From contig NZ_GG703817.1 in NCBI RefSeq assembly GCF_000156395.1, positions 953,395 through 1,017,394 of the forward strand: a stretch of 64,000 bases of DNA. Reading direction: 5' to 3'. The notes below the pieces were generated by a model that saw only the letters and a list, made by a program, of their open reading frames with translations, did no database searches and was not told the origin of the DNA. Below are positions 10,619 to 22,200 of the stretch, in pieces; the first letter of the stretch is position 1; every line of letters begins with the position of its first letter. Position numbers and translations under genes: made by a program. Origin of the DNA: Providencia rustigianii DSM 4541 (GTDB lineage Bacteria; Pseudomonadota; Gammaproteobacteria; Enterobacterales; Enterobacteriaceae).

Positions 10619-11731
10619 ATGATGAAGCGCAATATTCTTGCAATGGTTATTCCAGCTCTGTTAGCTGCAGGCGCAGCAAACGCAGCAGAAGTATATAACA
10701 AAGATGGCAACAAATTAGACGTTTACGGTAAAGTTGACGTACGTCACTACTTCGCTAACTCAGAAAGCGGCGAAGACGGCGACGATTCACGCGTTCGTTT
10801 AGGTGTTAAAGGTGACACTCAAATCACTGACCAACTGACTGGTTTTGGTCGTTTCGAGTGGGAAACTAAGACTAACAAAACTGAAGGCAACAACGACAAC
10901 AAAAACCGTTTAGCTTACGCTGGTCTGAAATTCAAAGACTTCGGTTCAGTTGATTACGGCCGTAACTACGGTGTTGTTTACGACACGAACGCATGGACCG
11001 ACGTATTCCCATTATGGGGTGCGGACACTATGGCTCAGTCAGACACGTTCATGACTCAGCGTAACCGTAACCTGTTAACTTACCGTAACAACAATATGTT
11101 CGGTTATGTTGATGGCCTGAGCTTTGCCCTGCAATACCAAGGCAAAAACACTGATTCTAACAAATCAGGCGTTGACAAAGCAGATAAAGACAACGGCGAC
11201 GGTTACGGTTTCTCTACCGCTTATGACTTAGGCTGGGGCGTAACTCTGGGTGGTGGTTATTCTAACTCTGCTCGTACTGAAGCTCAGAAAGCTATTGGTT
11301 CTACTGCACGCGGTGAACGCGCTGAAGCATGGAACGTTGGTGCGAAATTTGATGCTAACAACGTTTACTTAGCAGCTATGTATGGTCAAACTCTGAATAC
11401 AAATCACTATGGTGATTTAAACAGAATTGCTAACAAAACTGAAAACGTTGAGTTAGTAGCTCAATACCTGTTCGATTTCGGTTTAAAACCATCTATTGGT
11501 TATAACCAATCTAAAGGTAAATCTTTAGGTTTCACTAGCAAAGCTGGTGACAAGTATGAGAACCAAGATTTAGTTAAATATATCTCTGTCGGTTCTTACT
11601 ACTACTTCAACAAAAACATGTCTGCAGTTGTTGATTACAAAATCAACCTGCTGAAAGACAACGACTTCACTAACGAAGCTGGTCTGATGACAGACAACGT
11701 AGTTGGTCTGGGTCTGGTTTACCAATTCTAA
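10619..11731 (+). CDS. ompF: OmpF/OmpC-type general porin
   Basis: Trimeric 16-strand outer-membrane general porin. The signal peptide ([22 protein letters not shown]) is followed by mature [16 protein letters not shown], the hallmark of the family, and the protein ends in VYQF with the terminal Phe needed for BAM-dependent assembly. 370 residues from the ATG at 10619, which is 8 bases after GAGGG; the ATG directly following (10622) is an alternative, and a longer in-frame start at 10574 would spoil the signal peptide. Named ompF by its place between asnS and aspC; sequence alone cannot separate it from OmpC-type paralogues. Confidence 0.9.
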   Translation: MMKRNILAMVIPALLAAGAANAAEVYNKDGNKLDVYGKVDVRHYFANSESGEDGDDSRVRLGVKGDTQITDQLTGFGRFEWETKTNKTEGNNDNKNRLAYAGLKFKDFGSVDYGRNYGVVYDTNAWTDVFPLWGADTMAQSDTFMTQRNRNLLTYRNNNMFGYVDGLSFALQYQGKNTDSNKSGVDKADKDNGDGYGFSTAYDLGWGVTLGGGYSNSARTEAQKAIGSTARGERAEAWNVGAKFDANNVYLAAMYGQTLNTNHYGDLNRIANKTENVELVAQYLFDFGLKPSIGYNQSKGKSLGFTSKAGDKYENQDLVKYISVGSYYYFNKNMSAVVDYKINLLKDNDFTNEAGLMTDNVVGLGLVYQF

Positions 11732-11750
11732 TTATCCGTTAACGGATAAT
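11731..11750. repeat. 20-bp perfect palindrome at the porin stop codon
   Basis: ATTATCCGTTAACGGATAAT, a perfect palindrome starting at the last base of the porin stop codon and lying 30 bases before the terminator. It can form an mRNA 3'-end hairpin with almost no loop, or act as a protein-binding site. No function is known to me. Confidence 0.6.
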
Positions 11751-11779
11751 CTGAAAGCAGTAAACAATGTTTTTGAAAG

Positions 11780-11804
11780 GCAGCGCTTCGGCGCTGCTTT
11801 TTTT
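11780..11804 (+). terminator. Porin intrinsic terminator
   Basis: GCAGCGC-TTCG-GCGCTGC stem-loop followed by seven T. Textbook intrinsic terminator with a UUCG tetraloop. Confidence 0.95.
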
Positions 11805-12036
11805 ATTGCTATAAATTATTGTTATAAATCACCTTACTTTCTGAATTTATTGGTCTAAGTTACTGGCTTACCTTCAATTTATGGTTAAATTTAAGGTAAT
11901 TAGTGCCTAGCTCACAAGATCACACCAATGTTTAGCAAAACGATTGGCAAAAACGCTTTCCCACGTTAATCTGATGACTCGACATTATCCGTTGCACCTC
12001 TTTTCAGCTAAACCACAGAGTTTTGGAATCGACAAT

Positions 12037-13227
12037 ATGTTTGAGAAAATCATTTCTGCCCCAGCTGACCCTATCCTCGGTCTTGCTGATACTTTCCGTG
12101 CTGATCCTCGCGATAACAAAATTAACCTCGGTATCGGTGTCTACAAAGACGAATCGGGTAAAACCCCAGTTCTCGATACGGTCAAAAAAGCCGAAAAATT
12201 CCTGCTAGAAAACGAAAATACCAAAAACTACCTGGCGATTAGCGGAATGCCGGAGTTTGGTCGTGTTACTCAAGAACTGCTGTTCGGCGCTAATCATGAA
12301 ATCGTGACGTCTAAACGCGCGCGTACCGCACAAGCACCCGGTGGTACCGGTGCCCTGCGTATTGCAGCCGACTTTATTGCAAAACAAACTAACGCTAAGC
12401 GTGTTTGGATCAGCAACCCAACATGGCCTAACCATAAAAATATTTTTGAAGCTGCTGGTCTAGAAGTTCTGACCTACAACTATTACGATGCTGCAAACCA
12501 TGACATGGATTTTGATGGCATGCTCAACAGCTTGTCATCTGCGGTTGCAGGGGATGTGATCGTCCTGCATGGCTGCTGCCATAACCCAACCGGTATCGAC
12601 CCAACACCTGAACAGTGGACTAAGCTGTCCCAACTGTGTGCGGAAAAAGGCTTACTGCCGGTTTTCGATTTTGCCTACCAAGGTTTTGCCAAAGGTTTAG
12701 ATGAAGATGCTGAAGGCTTACGTATCTTCACCAAAAATAACCCAGAAATGATTGTGGCTAGCTCATTCTCTAAAAACTTCGGTTTATACAATGAGCGCGT
12801 CGGCGCTTGTACCATCATTGCTAAAGACAGTGATAATGCAGAGCGTGCATTTAGCCAAGCTAAAGCCGTTATTCGTGCGAACTACTCTAACCCACCAGCA
12901 CACGGTGCTGCGGTTGTCACAACAATTCTGTCTGATGAAGCGTTGAAAGCTGAGTGGATTCAAGAACTGACTGCAATGCGTGAACGTATTAAACGTATGC
13001 GCCAGCTACTCGTTAAAACATTGGAAGAAAAAGGCGCTAAACAGGACTTTGCGTTCATTATTAACCAAAATGGTATGTTCTCCTTCAGTGGACTGACTAA
13101 AGAGCAGGTAGAGCGTCTACGTAGCGAATTTGGTATCTATGCGGTTAGCTCCGGACGCATTAACGTAGCGGGCTTGACGCTGGAAAACATGGTTCCATTG
13201 TGTGATGCCATCGTAAAAGTGCTATAA
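12037..13227 (+). CDS. aspC: Aspartate aminotransferase
   Basis: PLP-dependent class I aminotransferase that interconverts aspartate and 2-oxoglutarate with oxaloacetate and glutamate. The ATG at 12037 ([18 protein letters not shown]) gives 396 residues as in E. coli AspC; the longer in-frame start at 11944 would add 31 residues with no family counterpart. PLP-binding lysine is in [15 protein letters not shown], substrate-binding Arg in the C-terminal [10 protein letters not shown]. The roughly 230 bp between the porin terminator and this start must contain the promoter, but I see no clear boxes. Downstream, a bidirectional terminator separates it from the convergent giant toxin gene. Confidence 0.96.
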   Translation: MFEKIISAPADPILGLADTFRADPRDNKINLGIGVYKDESGKTPVLDTVKKAEKFLLENENTKNYLAISGMPEFGRVTQELLFGANHEIVTSKRARTAQAPGGTGALRIAADFIAKQTNAKRVWISNPTWPNHKNIFEAAGLEVLTYNYYDAANHDMDFDGMLNSLSSAVAGDVIVLHGCCHNPTGIDPTPEQWTKLSQLCAEKGLLPVFDFAYQGFAKGLDEDAEGLRIFTKNNPEMIVASSFSKNFGLYNERVGACTIIAKDSDNAERAFSQAKAVIRANYSNPPAHGAAVVTTILSDEALKAEWIQELTAMRERIKRMRQLLVKTLEEKGAKQDFAFIINQNGMFSFSGLTKEQVERLRSEFGIYAVSSGRINVAGLTLENMVPLCDAIVKVL

Positions 13228-13258
13228 ACACATAAATTATTTTATACGTATAACTAAA

Positions 13259-13282
13259 AACACCCCATAAGGGGTGTTTTTT
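13259..13282. terminator. Bidirectional terminator between aspC and toxin gene
   Basis: AACACCCC-ATAA-GGGGTGTT stem with T-runs on both strands (TTTT after it on plus, TTT on minus). It lies 31 bases after aspC and 4 bases after the stop of the convergent toxin gene, so it can serve both. Confidence 0.9.
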
Positions 13283-13286
13283 ATAT

Positions 13287-16200
13287 CTATAGGCTATTCA
13301 CGTTATTTAAAAAACGCTGAGCATGAGGAATTGCTCCCCAACAATTTTGTTTATACTCAGACGCAGAGGAAGGGTCATAGCTATTTTCATGTTCAATACG
13401 TTGTTCAACTAACAGTTGGACTAATAGGTTAAATGTATTATTTGCCTCAGAGGTGGAAAAAGCAGCATGATTATTGATATGTTTCACATCTAAAAGGCTG
13501 GTGACATTCATTGGACTGTCTTTAAACATAATCGATACAGTTCGCCCTTTTTCAGATTTAAAGGTCATTTTAGATAAACCTTCAGATACTTTTTCATACT
13601 CCGCATCTTGTTTGAAGTTAATTAATATCACTTGGTTCACACCATAGTAATCCTCAATAGCTACATTCCCCTCGGAGTTTCCATCGATAATGTAAAGGTC
13701 ATTCCCTATTCCTCCCATTAATCTATCACTGCCATGAGTGGAAATAAGGACATCTTGTCCTTTCCCTCCTTGTACAATATCATTTCCCTGACCACCCCAT
13801 ATAACATTTTCCCCCCCAGACACAAATAGTAAATCATTTCCCCGTCCTCCTTTGATAATACGCCCCTGTTTACTTTGGTCACTGATCCTGTCAGATCCAT
13901 CTTGCGCTTCGATAAACCATTGTCCTCTAGGGGTATTAGTCGTGAGGTTTAAAATATTTGCTCGTGGTGTTACATTTATAGGTTTTAGTATATCTTTCTG
14001 CACAATATATAACTCATTAGCGGGCTTCCAATCATCCGCTAGGCCTAATCGCTGTGCTGTAGTGAGTTTATTAGCGAAGTGCTGCGTCAGTGACTCTAAC
14101 CCATTTTTAAATAACTCTTTATGGGCTGCCGGGGGCCCATCGAGTAAATGAACGACTACCGAGCTTTCATTCTCCACTTTAGGTTGCTTAATCTGTACAA
14201 AATGTCCACTATTCGACAAATAAATATGGTAAGTATGCCCATCATCATCGGTTTTAATTAGAAAATGCGCATCAAAATTAAGCAAAAATATTTGATTATT
14301 CCCCTGGGTATCATCGATGTAAGTCACGCCTTCTTTATTTCCATCAATGAGATAGTCATCATCGCCAGCGCCACCCATCAAGACATCAGTTCCCTGGTCC
14401 GATAGCAATAAATCCCGGCCCTCCCCTCCAGTCAAGAAATCATCCCCCACTCCCCCATAAAGCACATTATGACCTTTTTCTGCTCTAAGGGTATCATCGC
14501 CATCGCCACCCAGCAGGACATGGCTCATTGCGCTATTGTCAATAATGGCATCATTACCGGCTAGACCATCTATCACTCTTTGCTTAGAAATATAGCCATG
14601 AGGAATAATAATCTTGTCATTATCGCCGGTAGCTTCATTGACTGTTATTAATGGCGTAATGGTTCCCTGCTCATCATTCCAGTTTATGGTAAATAAATGG
14701 CCATGTTTATCTTGGATCAGAACTGCATTACGTGTTTTTTCATTAACCTGATTAAATCGAATAGCTAACTGTGTCTGTAAAAATCGATCTTTTAATATCA
14801 GCCGAGAACCTTTCATTTTTAATTGATAACCATTCACCACCGGCAACAATAAAATGACTTTATCTTGATCGGTGTATTGGTGATGAACTTCTGAGAAATC
14901 AAAAATAATATCTCCATGCTCATAATCTAATTCACTAATTTGATAGGCATCTTGTCCTAAACTCACCTTTATTTGGCTACCCGACTTAACATGAGAAACA
15001 ATGTTATTTTTTTCATTACCTCTATAGGTTAAATTCGTTGCTGCCCCCATGGGCAATAACGTTCCCCATGACGGAGAAACATAGATTTGTTTTCCATCAA
15101 TGATTAATTCTCCTTTGGCCTCATCAATCAAAAGAGTTTTGTTATCTGAACTATGGAGCTGATCATTAACTTGCAAATAATGAATATTGAATAACTTATC
15201 ACGATAAACAGACGGAGTTTCTATCGCTAAATGGCTCAATTCGCTCGTTAAAATAAACCCATCATGTGTACGTAAGTGATAGTGATGCCGAGCTTCTCGA
15301 CCTTTTGACGTTGAGCGGTAAATATTTTTTAATTCCAGCGTAACTTGGCTATGAATATTAGTGAAAACGTATCCATCGATTTTTTCTGCCGGTAACTGGA
15401 TTTTTATATATAAGTGGTTTCCCTCAACATACACATCATGTATTTCTTTTAACGAGTAATTTAGGCTCACAATGCTGGATGAATCTGTCGTTTCATCAAT
15501 CGTGATCATTGCGTTATAATGCTTCTCATTTTTTAAATACTTAGATTTAACCGCGTTTTTCCTATCAATAGCTTTTGTCTGACGATTAAACTTATATCTT
15601 GTATAATATAAGTCATCAACATTCTGAGCCCAGACAAAACGTCTAATCTGATAACTGTCGCTACCATTTCCTCCATTAGCATAGCCTTGGGTCAAAATAA
15701 GCTTATCGTCACCGTCGTGACCATATAGAGTATCTATCCCTAACCCACCATCTAAAATATTATGATTTTCATCGCCTTGTACTTCATCATTAGTGTTTCC
15801 ACGAACGACTATATGCTCAATACTATTTAAGTGTGCAACATAAATAGTCTCCTGATGATCCTCTCGTTGATAACTTATCTGGTTCTCATTTAAATTAACT
15901 TTGGCACGATATTCATCAGGTAAGTTATCAATAATTAACGTATCATTGCCTTGCTGACCATCCAAAAACTTTGTGGGTTCATTTCCTCGATAACGTAAAG
16001 ATGCAAGACTGTTATCCCGCAAATAAAAATAATCATCATGCTCACCACCCGCAAAATACTTTTCTCCTGACAAAATTAGGAATGCATTTTTACGATTCTG
16101 GAAACCAATAATCAGATCATTTCCAGTGGCGCTATTAAAACTGCTCCCGCGGCTATCCCTATCATTCAAATACCAACTAATTTTTCTTTTATCATCAACT

Positions 16201-19200
16201 AAATGCTTGCTATCACGCTGATAACTACCCGAAAAAATTGTTTGCCCTAAAGGTCCAAATTTAGTTTTTTTAGAAAAAAAACTCAATTGCTCAGGATTGG
16301 AGCGTCCTAATTGCTCTTCAATAGGCAACTTTAAATCTGTATCTTGAATCTGATGCCTATTTTTAAATTGTGCCAACAATGGGTTTGAATAGCCGGGATT
16401 AAACGAATATCGTTCATCCGATGATTCGCTACCAACACGTTTTAGCTCAAAAGTTTCTTTCAATTCTTTTTTATATGGCGAGACATATCCATGACTACCT
16501 TGACCTTTACGCCCCGCTTTTCCATCATAAGTTAATATATAGGAATTCAATAATAAGTTAGCATCTTGTAATGTATATGATGGAGCCCCTCGTTTGGTAA
16601 GGCGCATCTCTCCAGTGTATAGTCCAGTTTTTACATAACCAAGTGTTCCACCAAAATAATCACCTTGATTATCCACTAAATAATAACGATCGATTTCCTG
16701 ATAAGTAGGCTTGTCAATAACACTGAGATGATGGTCAAAACCTACATGACGTAATGATTGTTCAAAATGATGAAGGTCAATATCCCAATCAGAATGCTTG
16801 AATGAATCAATGTATCGCTTAATAATGATTTCTTGTTGAGTTCGTTGAGTCGGATCTAAACCTAATGCTCCGCGGATACCTTCTTCTAGCTCACGGTCCC
16901 AACTAATATCAATATCTGCCTTAATATTTTCAACTGCACGCCGTCCGTTATAAATCCAGCCACCCACAATTAAAAGACCACCTACAACCAAACCGACAAC
17001 AGGAATAGTAGATGAAGAGACCAAAACACCAACAACAGTCACCCCATTGATAACAAAACTCGCAATAGAGAAAGAGGCATTCACAATCAAATCTTGGCGC
17101 TGCTTTGGATCGGTCACACTATCTAGCTTAGATAAATTATCATATACTTGATAGGCATCAATACCCATACCAACTAGGTTAAATACAACAACGACCCCTG
17201 AAGCAATTCGACTTTTGGTTAATGAAGAGGCACTATTATTGCTAGCTATTTTCAACAAAATGGGCTGCAAAATCATATCGCCGTAATTGAAAAATGCGGA
17301 GCCACAGGAGATATAAAGCTGTTTTTCTAATTCAGCATACTCTTCTGCCGTTAAATCAGGGTTGTTGAGTTTATTCAAGAGGCTGGAAATACTGATTAAT
17401 GCTTGAGTCATTCCAGCCCCCCCCATCGTTTGACCTGCACGAGATCCAATACGCTGAAATAACGATAATTTTTTCCCTGTTGTATTTAAGTCAACTACTA
17501 ATGCAGGTAACCGTTGTGTATCATTAATATCCGGAGCTGCTTCAATTATTTTAATTTGTTTTTTGTAAACAGCGCTCGTCGTAAAATCTATCTCATTATC
17601 AATAATCGGATTATTATCATGCTTGGCACGATAAATTATTTTTAATAACGCATGGTCTGACTGACTGCCCTCAAGCATCGCCAATTCAAGTGATAATTTA
17701 TTGCCATTAATACGAGCATTTGCATCCCAGCCTATTTGTTTCGTATGTGCTAAAGTAATCGCTTCTCCATCAACGGTTACCCCTAAATTTTGTAATCTTG
17801 CTAATGCAATTTTTTCACCATAGAATGTCACCCAGCAGTTGGCTGGTGACGTGGTTTCTATTTGCTGAGCAATAATATTTCGTTGAGACGCTAAATCACC
17901 GAATAGTTTTCTATCACGAATATCGACATATTCTAGGTCGGCTCTAAAATGGCCTTTTTCATCTTTATTCAACCCCGCATGCTGCCCACGAATTATTTTC
18001 TTACCGTCGTCTAGCATGATCTCTTCATTGAAATAATCTCGTATTAACTGAAAGAAACTTTTTTTAGCCATGTAATGGTCACTAAGTGACACACTAACCT
18101 GCAGGCCATTAGGATCAAATAAACTGTATTGTTTAAGTCCATTTTTTGTAATTTGACTAATCGTGAAAGTGGTATTTTTCCCTTTGATAAACAATAGGCT
18201 ATCGTTATCATTATGATAATAGGTATTACTTGTCGATAGCGTATCTAAAATAGATTGATCCGCCGATAAAATTCCTTTCTTTGAATAGCGATTTTCCACT
18301 TCAGAGATGTAATGCTGAATTTGATGTAATGCTTCAGCTTCCGTGGTAGAAAGTGTTCCTTGCTGCTGTTTTTGTAAGAACTCAGCACGTAGTTCAACTA
18401 AATCACGAGCTTGATCAACACCAAATAACTGGTGTTCTATACTTAGAATCAATCCTATATTTTGATCAAATGTCGAGGAATAACCACTATTCCTTATCCA
18501 GCCATGATGAAATAGGCTGATTTGTCTACCATCAGGTTGATTATTTTGCTGATTGAGCAGCTGTCTAAATTGTTGATGTTTTTGCCGTTGACCATCACGA
18601 TATATCTGCAATACCTGTGCTAAAGTTAAGTTTTTTAAACCGCTTTCCTCAATGTTGTCTATATGAAGGCTGCTAAGCATTAATAGTTCATCATTAAGCC
18701 GTGTATACGCATTAGCATTTGTCACTAATGCGATAATTTCGCTACGATTAACCCCATATATTGAAGGATATAACACTTTTAATTGCGCAATAGAGCGCTC
18801 ACTTAAATGATTTATCATCGTTGGGTCATGATGTAAGCCTTGCAAAATTATTCTGAGATCCGCAGCTTGTCCTTGTAGTGAAGCTGCTCGTGGTAATTCA
18901 AACAACGCATCAAAATGTGCTTTATTTTCTGTTAGTTCATAGGAAAGATAACGATTTATTTCCATATTGAGCAATGGATCATTAACTACAATTTTTATTT
19001 TATTAACATCTATCTCCCCAGTATCATCCATAAAATATGTCTCCATATAAGGATGCTCAGTGAGCTGAATTCTATTCACATCAATTTCTTTTAACGCAAT
19101 GCGCTCGAGTAAAGATTGCACCTTTTGATGATTAGTTTGGCTAAGCACTGAGCTATCTGAATTGATAAAGGGCCTATTATTAGTGGGTACAACGGTTTCA

Positions 19201-22200
19201 CGGGTAAACTGGGTTATGACCGAAGCATTCACGCCATGCTGCTTTAAATGAGCAGATAAATCTGCTGCAAACTGATGGTGTTCAGCACTTGTTGTGAGCA
19301 TCTGAGGGCCAATAGAATGGAAGAAAATACTCTCAGGTGATATCACTGGGTATTTTTGTTTTACCGCAACCAACCCTGCTAATAAATTTTGTGTTGGCTT
19401 TCTAATAACCTCAGAATCCCCAATAACCGTCCATTTTACGGGCTTTTGGCTTTCAATTAACGAAGGTATCTCTGACTCACCATATTCAATAGTCCACTTT
19501 TTATTATCGATATCCATCTGGAAAATAATGGTATTTTTTGCATTCTTTGCGGCTATCTGTTCTGCAACTTGCCTCCCTTTAGGACTACCAACCACTCGAA
19601 TAACAACAGATACCGAATTATCCTCTGGCATGACATTAGCTGCTGCAATCTGCTGGATATTAGTGCTGTTCACCATTTTCCATATTGGAATAGATTTCAT
19701 ACCAAGTTCATTGAGTCTCGTAGAAAAATCTCGATGAAAACTATTAGGCAAAATACCTTGATATCGTTTTAATTCACTGACGAATAACTCATACGCCTTC
19801 GGGTTATAAGCCACTTTCTTGATCAAATCAAAATCGAGCTGTCGTGTACCTAAATCTCTAAATGCTCCTAGCGGGTCAAGCTCAAGGCTATTATTTAACT
19901 GTGATAATGTAATTTCACCACGGCGTAGTTCATTGATGAAATATAATGTCGATGAACTTTTATTAATTCTAACTTGCTGGGTATCAACATTAAATTGATA
20001 GATAAATTTATAACCTTTAGTACCTACAGAATCATTGCTACTTCCATCAGCCTTAACAAATTTATTTCCTAAATAAATATTTTTAAGTAGGCGATTATAA
20101 GCTGTAATCGGCATATTCAAGTTATGCTCAGATAATGCTGCGGTTGCTCTCAGAGCAAAATTTTCATTAATTCCACCACGCCCTAAATTACATCCCATTA
20201 ATACCAATTTTGATGGTTGATTATTATTTAAGACTTTCTTTTGTAAATAACGAATCGAATCAGAAAATTGTCTAGCATTCACATCAGCATATAATGTAGG
20301 CTGATTACTCCCTAGATAACTCCCATGACCAACCGTTATCCACCTTACTTTCCCTGAATCTAATCTGGAAATATCTCCGTGCAAAATTTTATATTGTTTC
20401 GTTTTCAAATTGAACTGAATGACCATCGAGTCATCTGGGTGCTTCGAAAATGCATTTGCCGCCGCATTTGTTGATGCATTATCCCCTTCAAGTTGAATGA
20501 TCACATTGTAACCATATTCTGTAGGCTTTATAGTTCTTGATATTTCAGCATCCAGCTCCTTAGCAAGACGATATTTCAACATTGGGTCTAACCAGGTATC
20601 AATAGAGTCGGTTGCTATGGATGATTCCCCTGACAATAAAAACACATTATGTTGTTTTATTTCATCCAAATAGACATCATCAAATCCCTCGTCTAATTGA
20701 GATATTGGTTTACCGAGAATATTTTCCATTTCGTTATCATAAGCTCGGTTACTTTTCCTAATTCCTTCATATCCAAAACCATCATTCAACTCATTAGCAA
20801 GACTTTTCTTTCTTGCTATTTCAATACGCCCCTCAATAAAGCTTTCTGATATTTTTCTTTTAGGATCAAAATACTGTCCATTATCACCTTCATTCCATAT
20901 TTTATTTAAGGGAGCCCGATAGCCTTGATTAATTAACAACTGTTGAAAATTAGATAGTTGCTCTGCATTATTGATAATAATAGCGCCTTGCGCGTTCATC
21001 TGAAAATAAGTGGAAATAGATTCAGATGCCCCTGTCAATGCATTTCTACCTTTCAATTTTTCAGGAAGGAAAAAAGTAATAGGAAAATTGTCGTGCATCA
21101 CACTCGCAGGGTTCGCATCGTCTGCACCATGATGAATTAATTCCATACCATCTGTCCGACCAAGCCTTCGATTTAGCTTATTTTTTATTTCTTTAATTTT
21201 GCTATTTGTAATGCCATTATCTCGCCCCTCTTGTTTATTATATTCCGCTTCATTTTCATATAACGCTTTCTGATATACCGTTAATTCATCATAATTAATA
21301 CCACTCTTCCATTCTGCCCAGCTTGGCATTTCCGTCACTTTGGCATAGTGTTCTAATTCCGAAATCGGAAAAATAATACTAAAAAGATCATAATCAGCCG
21401 TCATCGATTTTCCTGTTTTAGGATCACCAATAACATAGAATGGCTTTATTTCTCCCTCTTCCTGATGATAAAGTTGCCAAAAATCACCCTCACCATGAGA
21501 CGATTTTTTTAGATAAAAAACAATCTCTTTCCCATCAAGTAATGATATTACTTCACTATAACCAAGCTCATTCATACCTCTTGAAGGCAAAATAGCTTTA
21601 TGCTGTAAAAGCTCATTTACTCGTTCTGAAGAAATTTCAAGCACAACGGAAATAGCACTTCCTTCGTTAAGAGATTTTTGGATATATTGGTTGTACTTAT
21701 CAACATCTTCCCTAGCTGATTTCTTAGCAAACTTTTGAGAAATAGGAATAAAGCCTGCATGAGGCCCCCAATCAGAACTTTTTCCTTTGATAGCTAAACC
21801 TTTGCTACTGTAATATCCTGACTCTATTAAATTTCTAGACTTCAGGTCAACAGGACGAATACCAATAATAATATTTTCGTCATTGGCAACCTGATTGATG
21901 GAATGTTGATGAGATACGGGAATCCCAGAAATAATCGAAGGTTTCGTGTCTGTTAGTGGCTTTAAATGTAAATTAACACTATCATAATCCTTGCTAACTA
22001 AATCTATATTATTTTCCTTTCGTGAAACATTATTTAATGTGCTAACATCAAAGTTTTTACCAACAGAATAAACTTTACTACCACTTTGTGAAATCACAAT
22101 ATCACCTGATAACGTTGATAGTGAATCTAAATTTGCATTGATGGTTGAAGTTAATTCTGTTATATCAAGTATATCAGTATAAATATATTTAGAGTTATTT

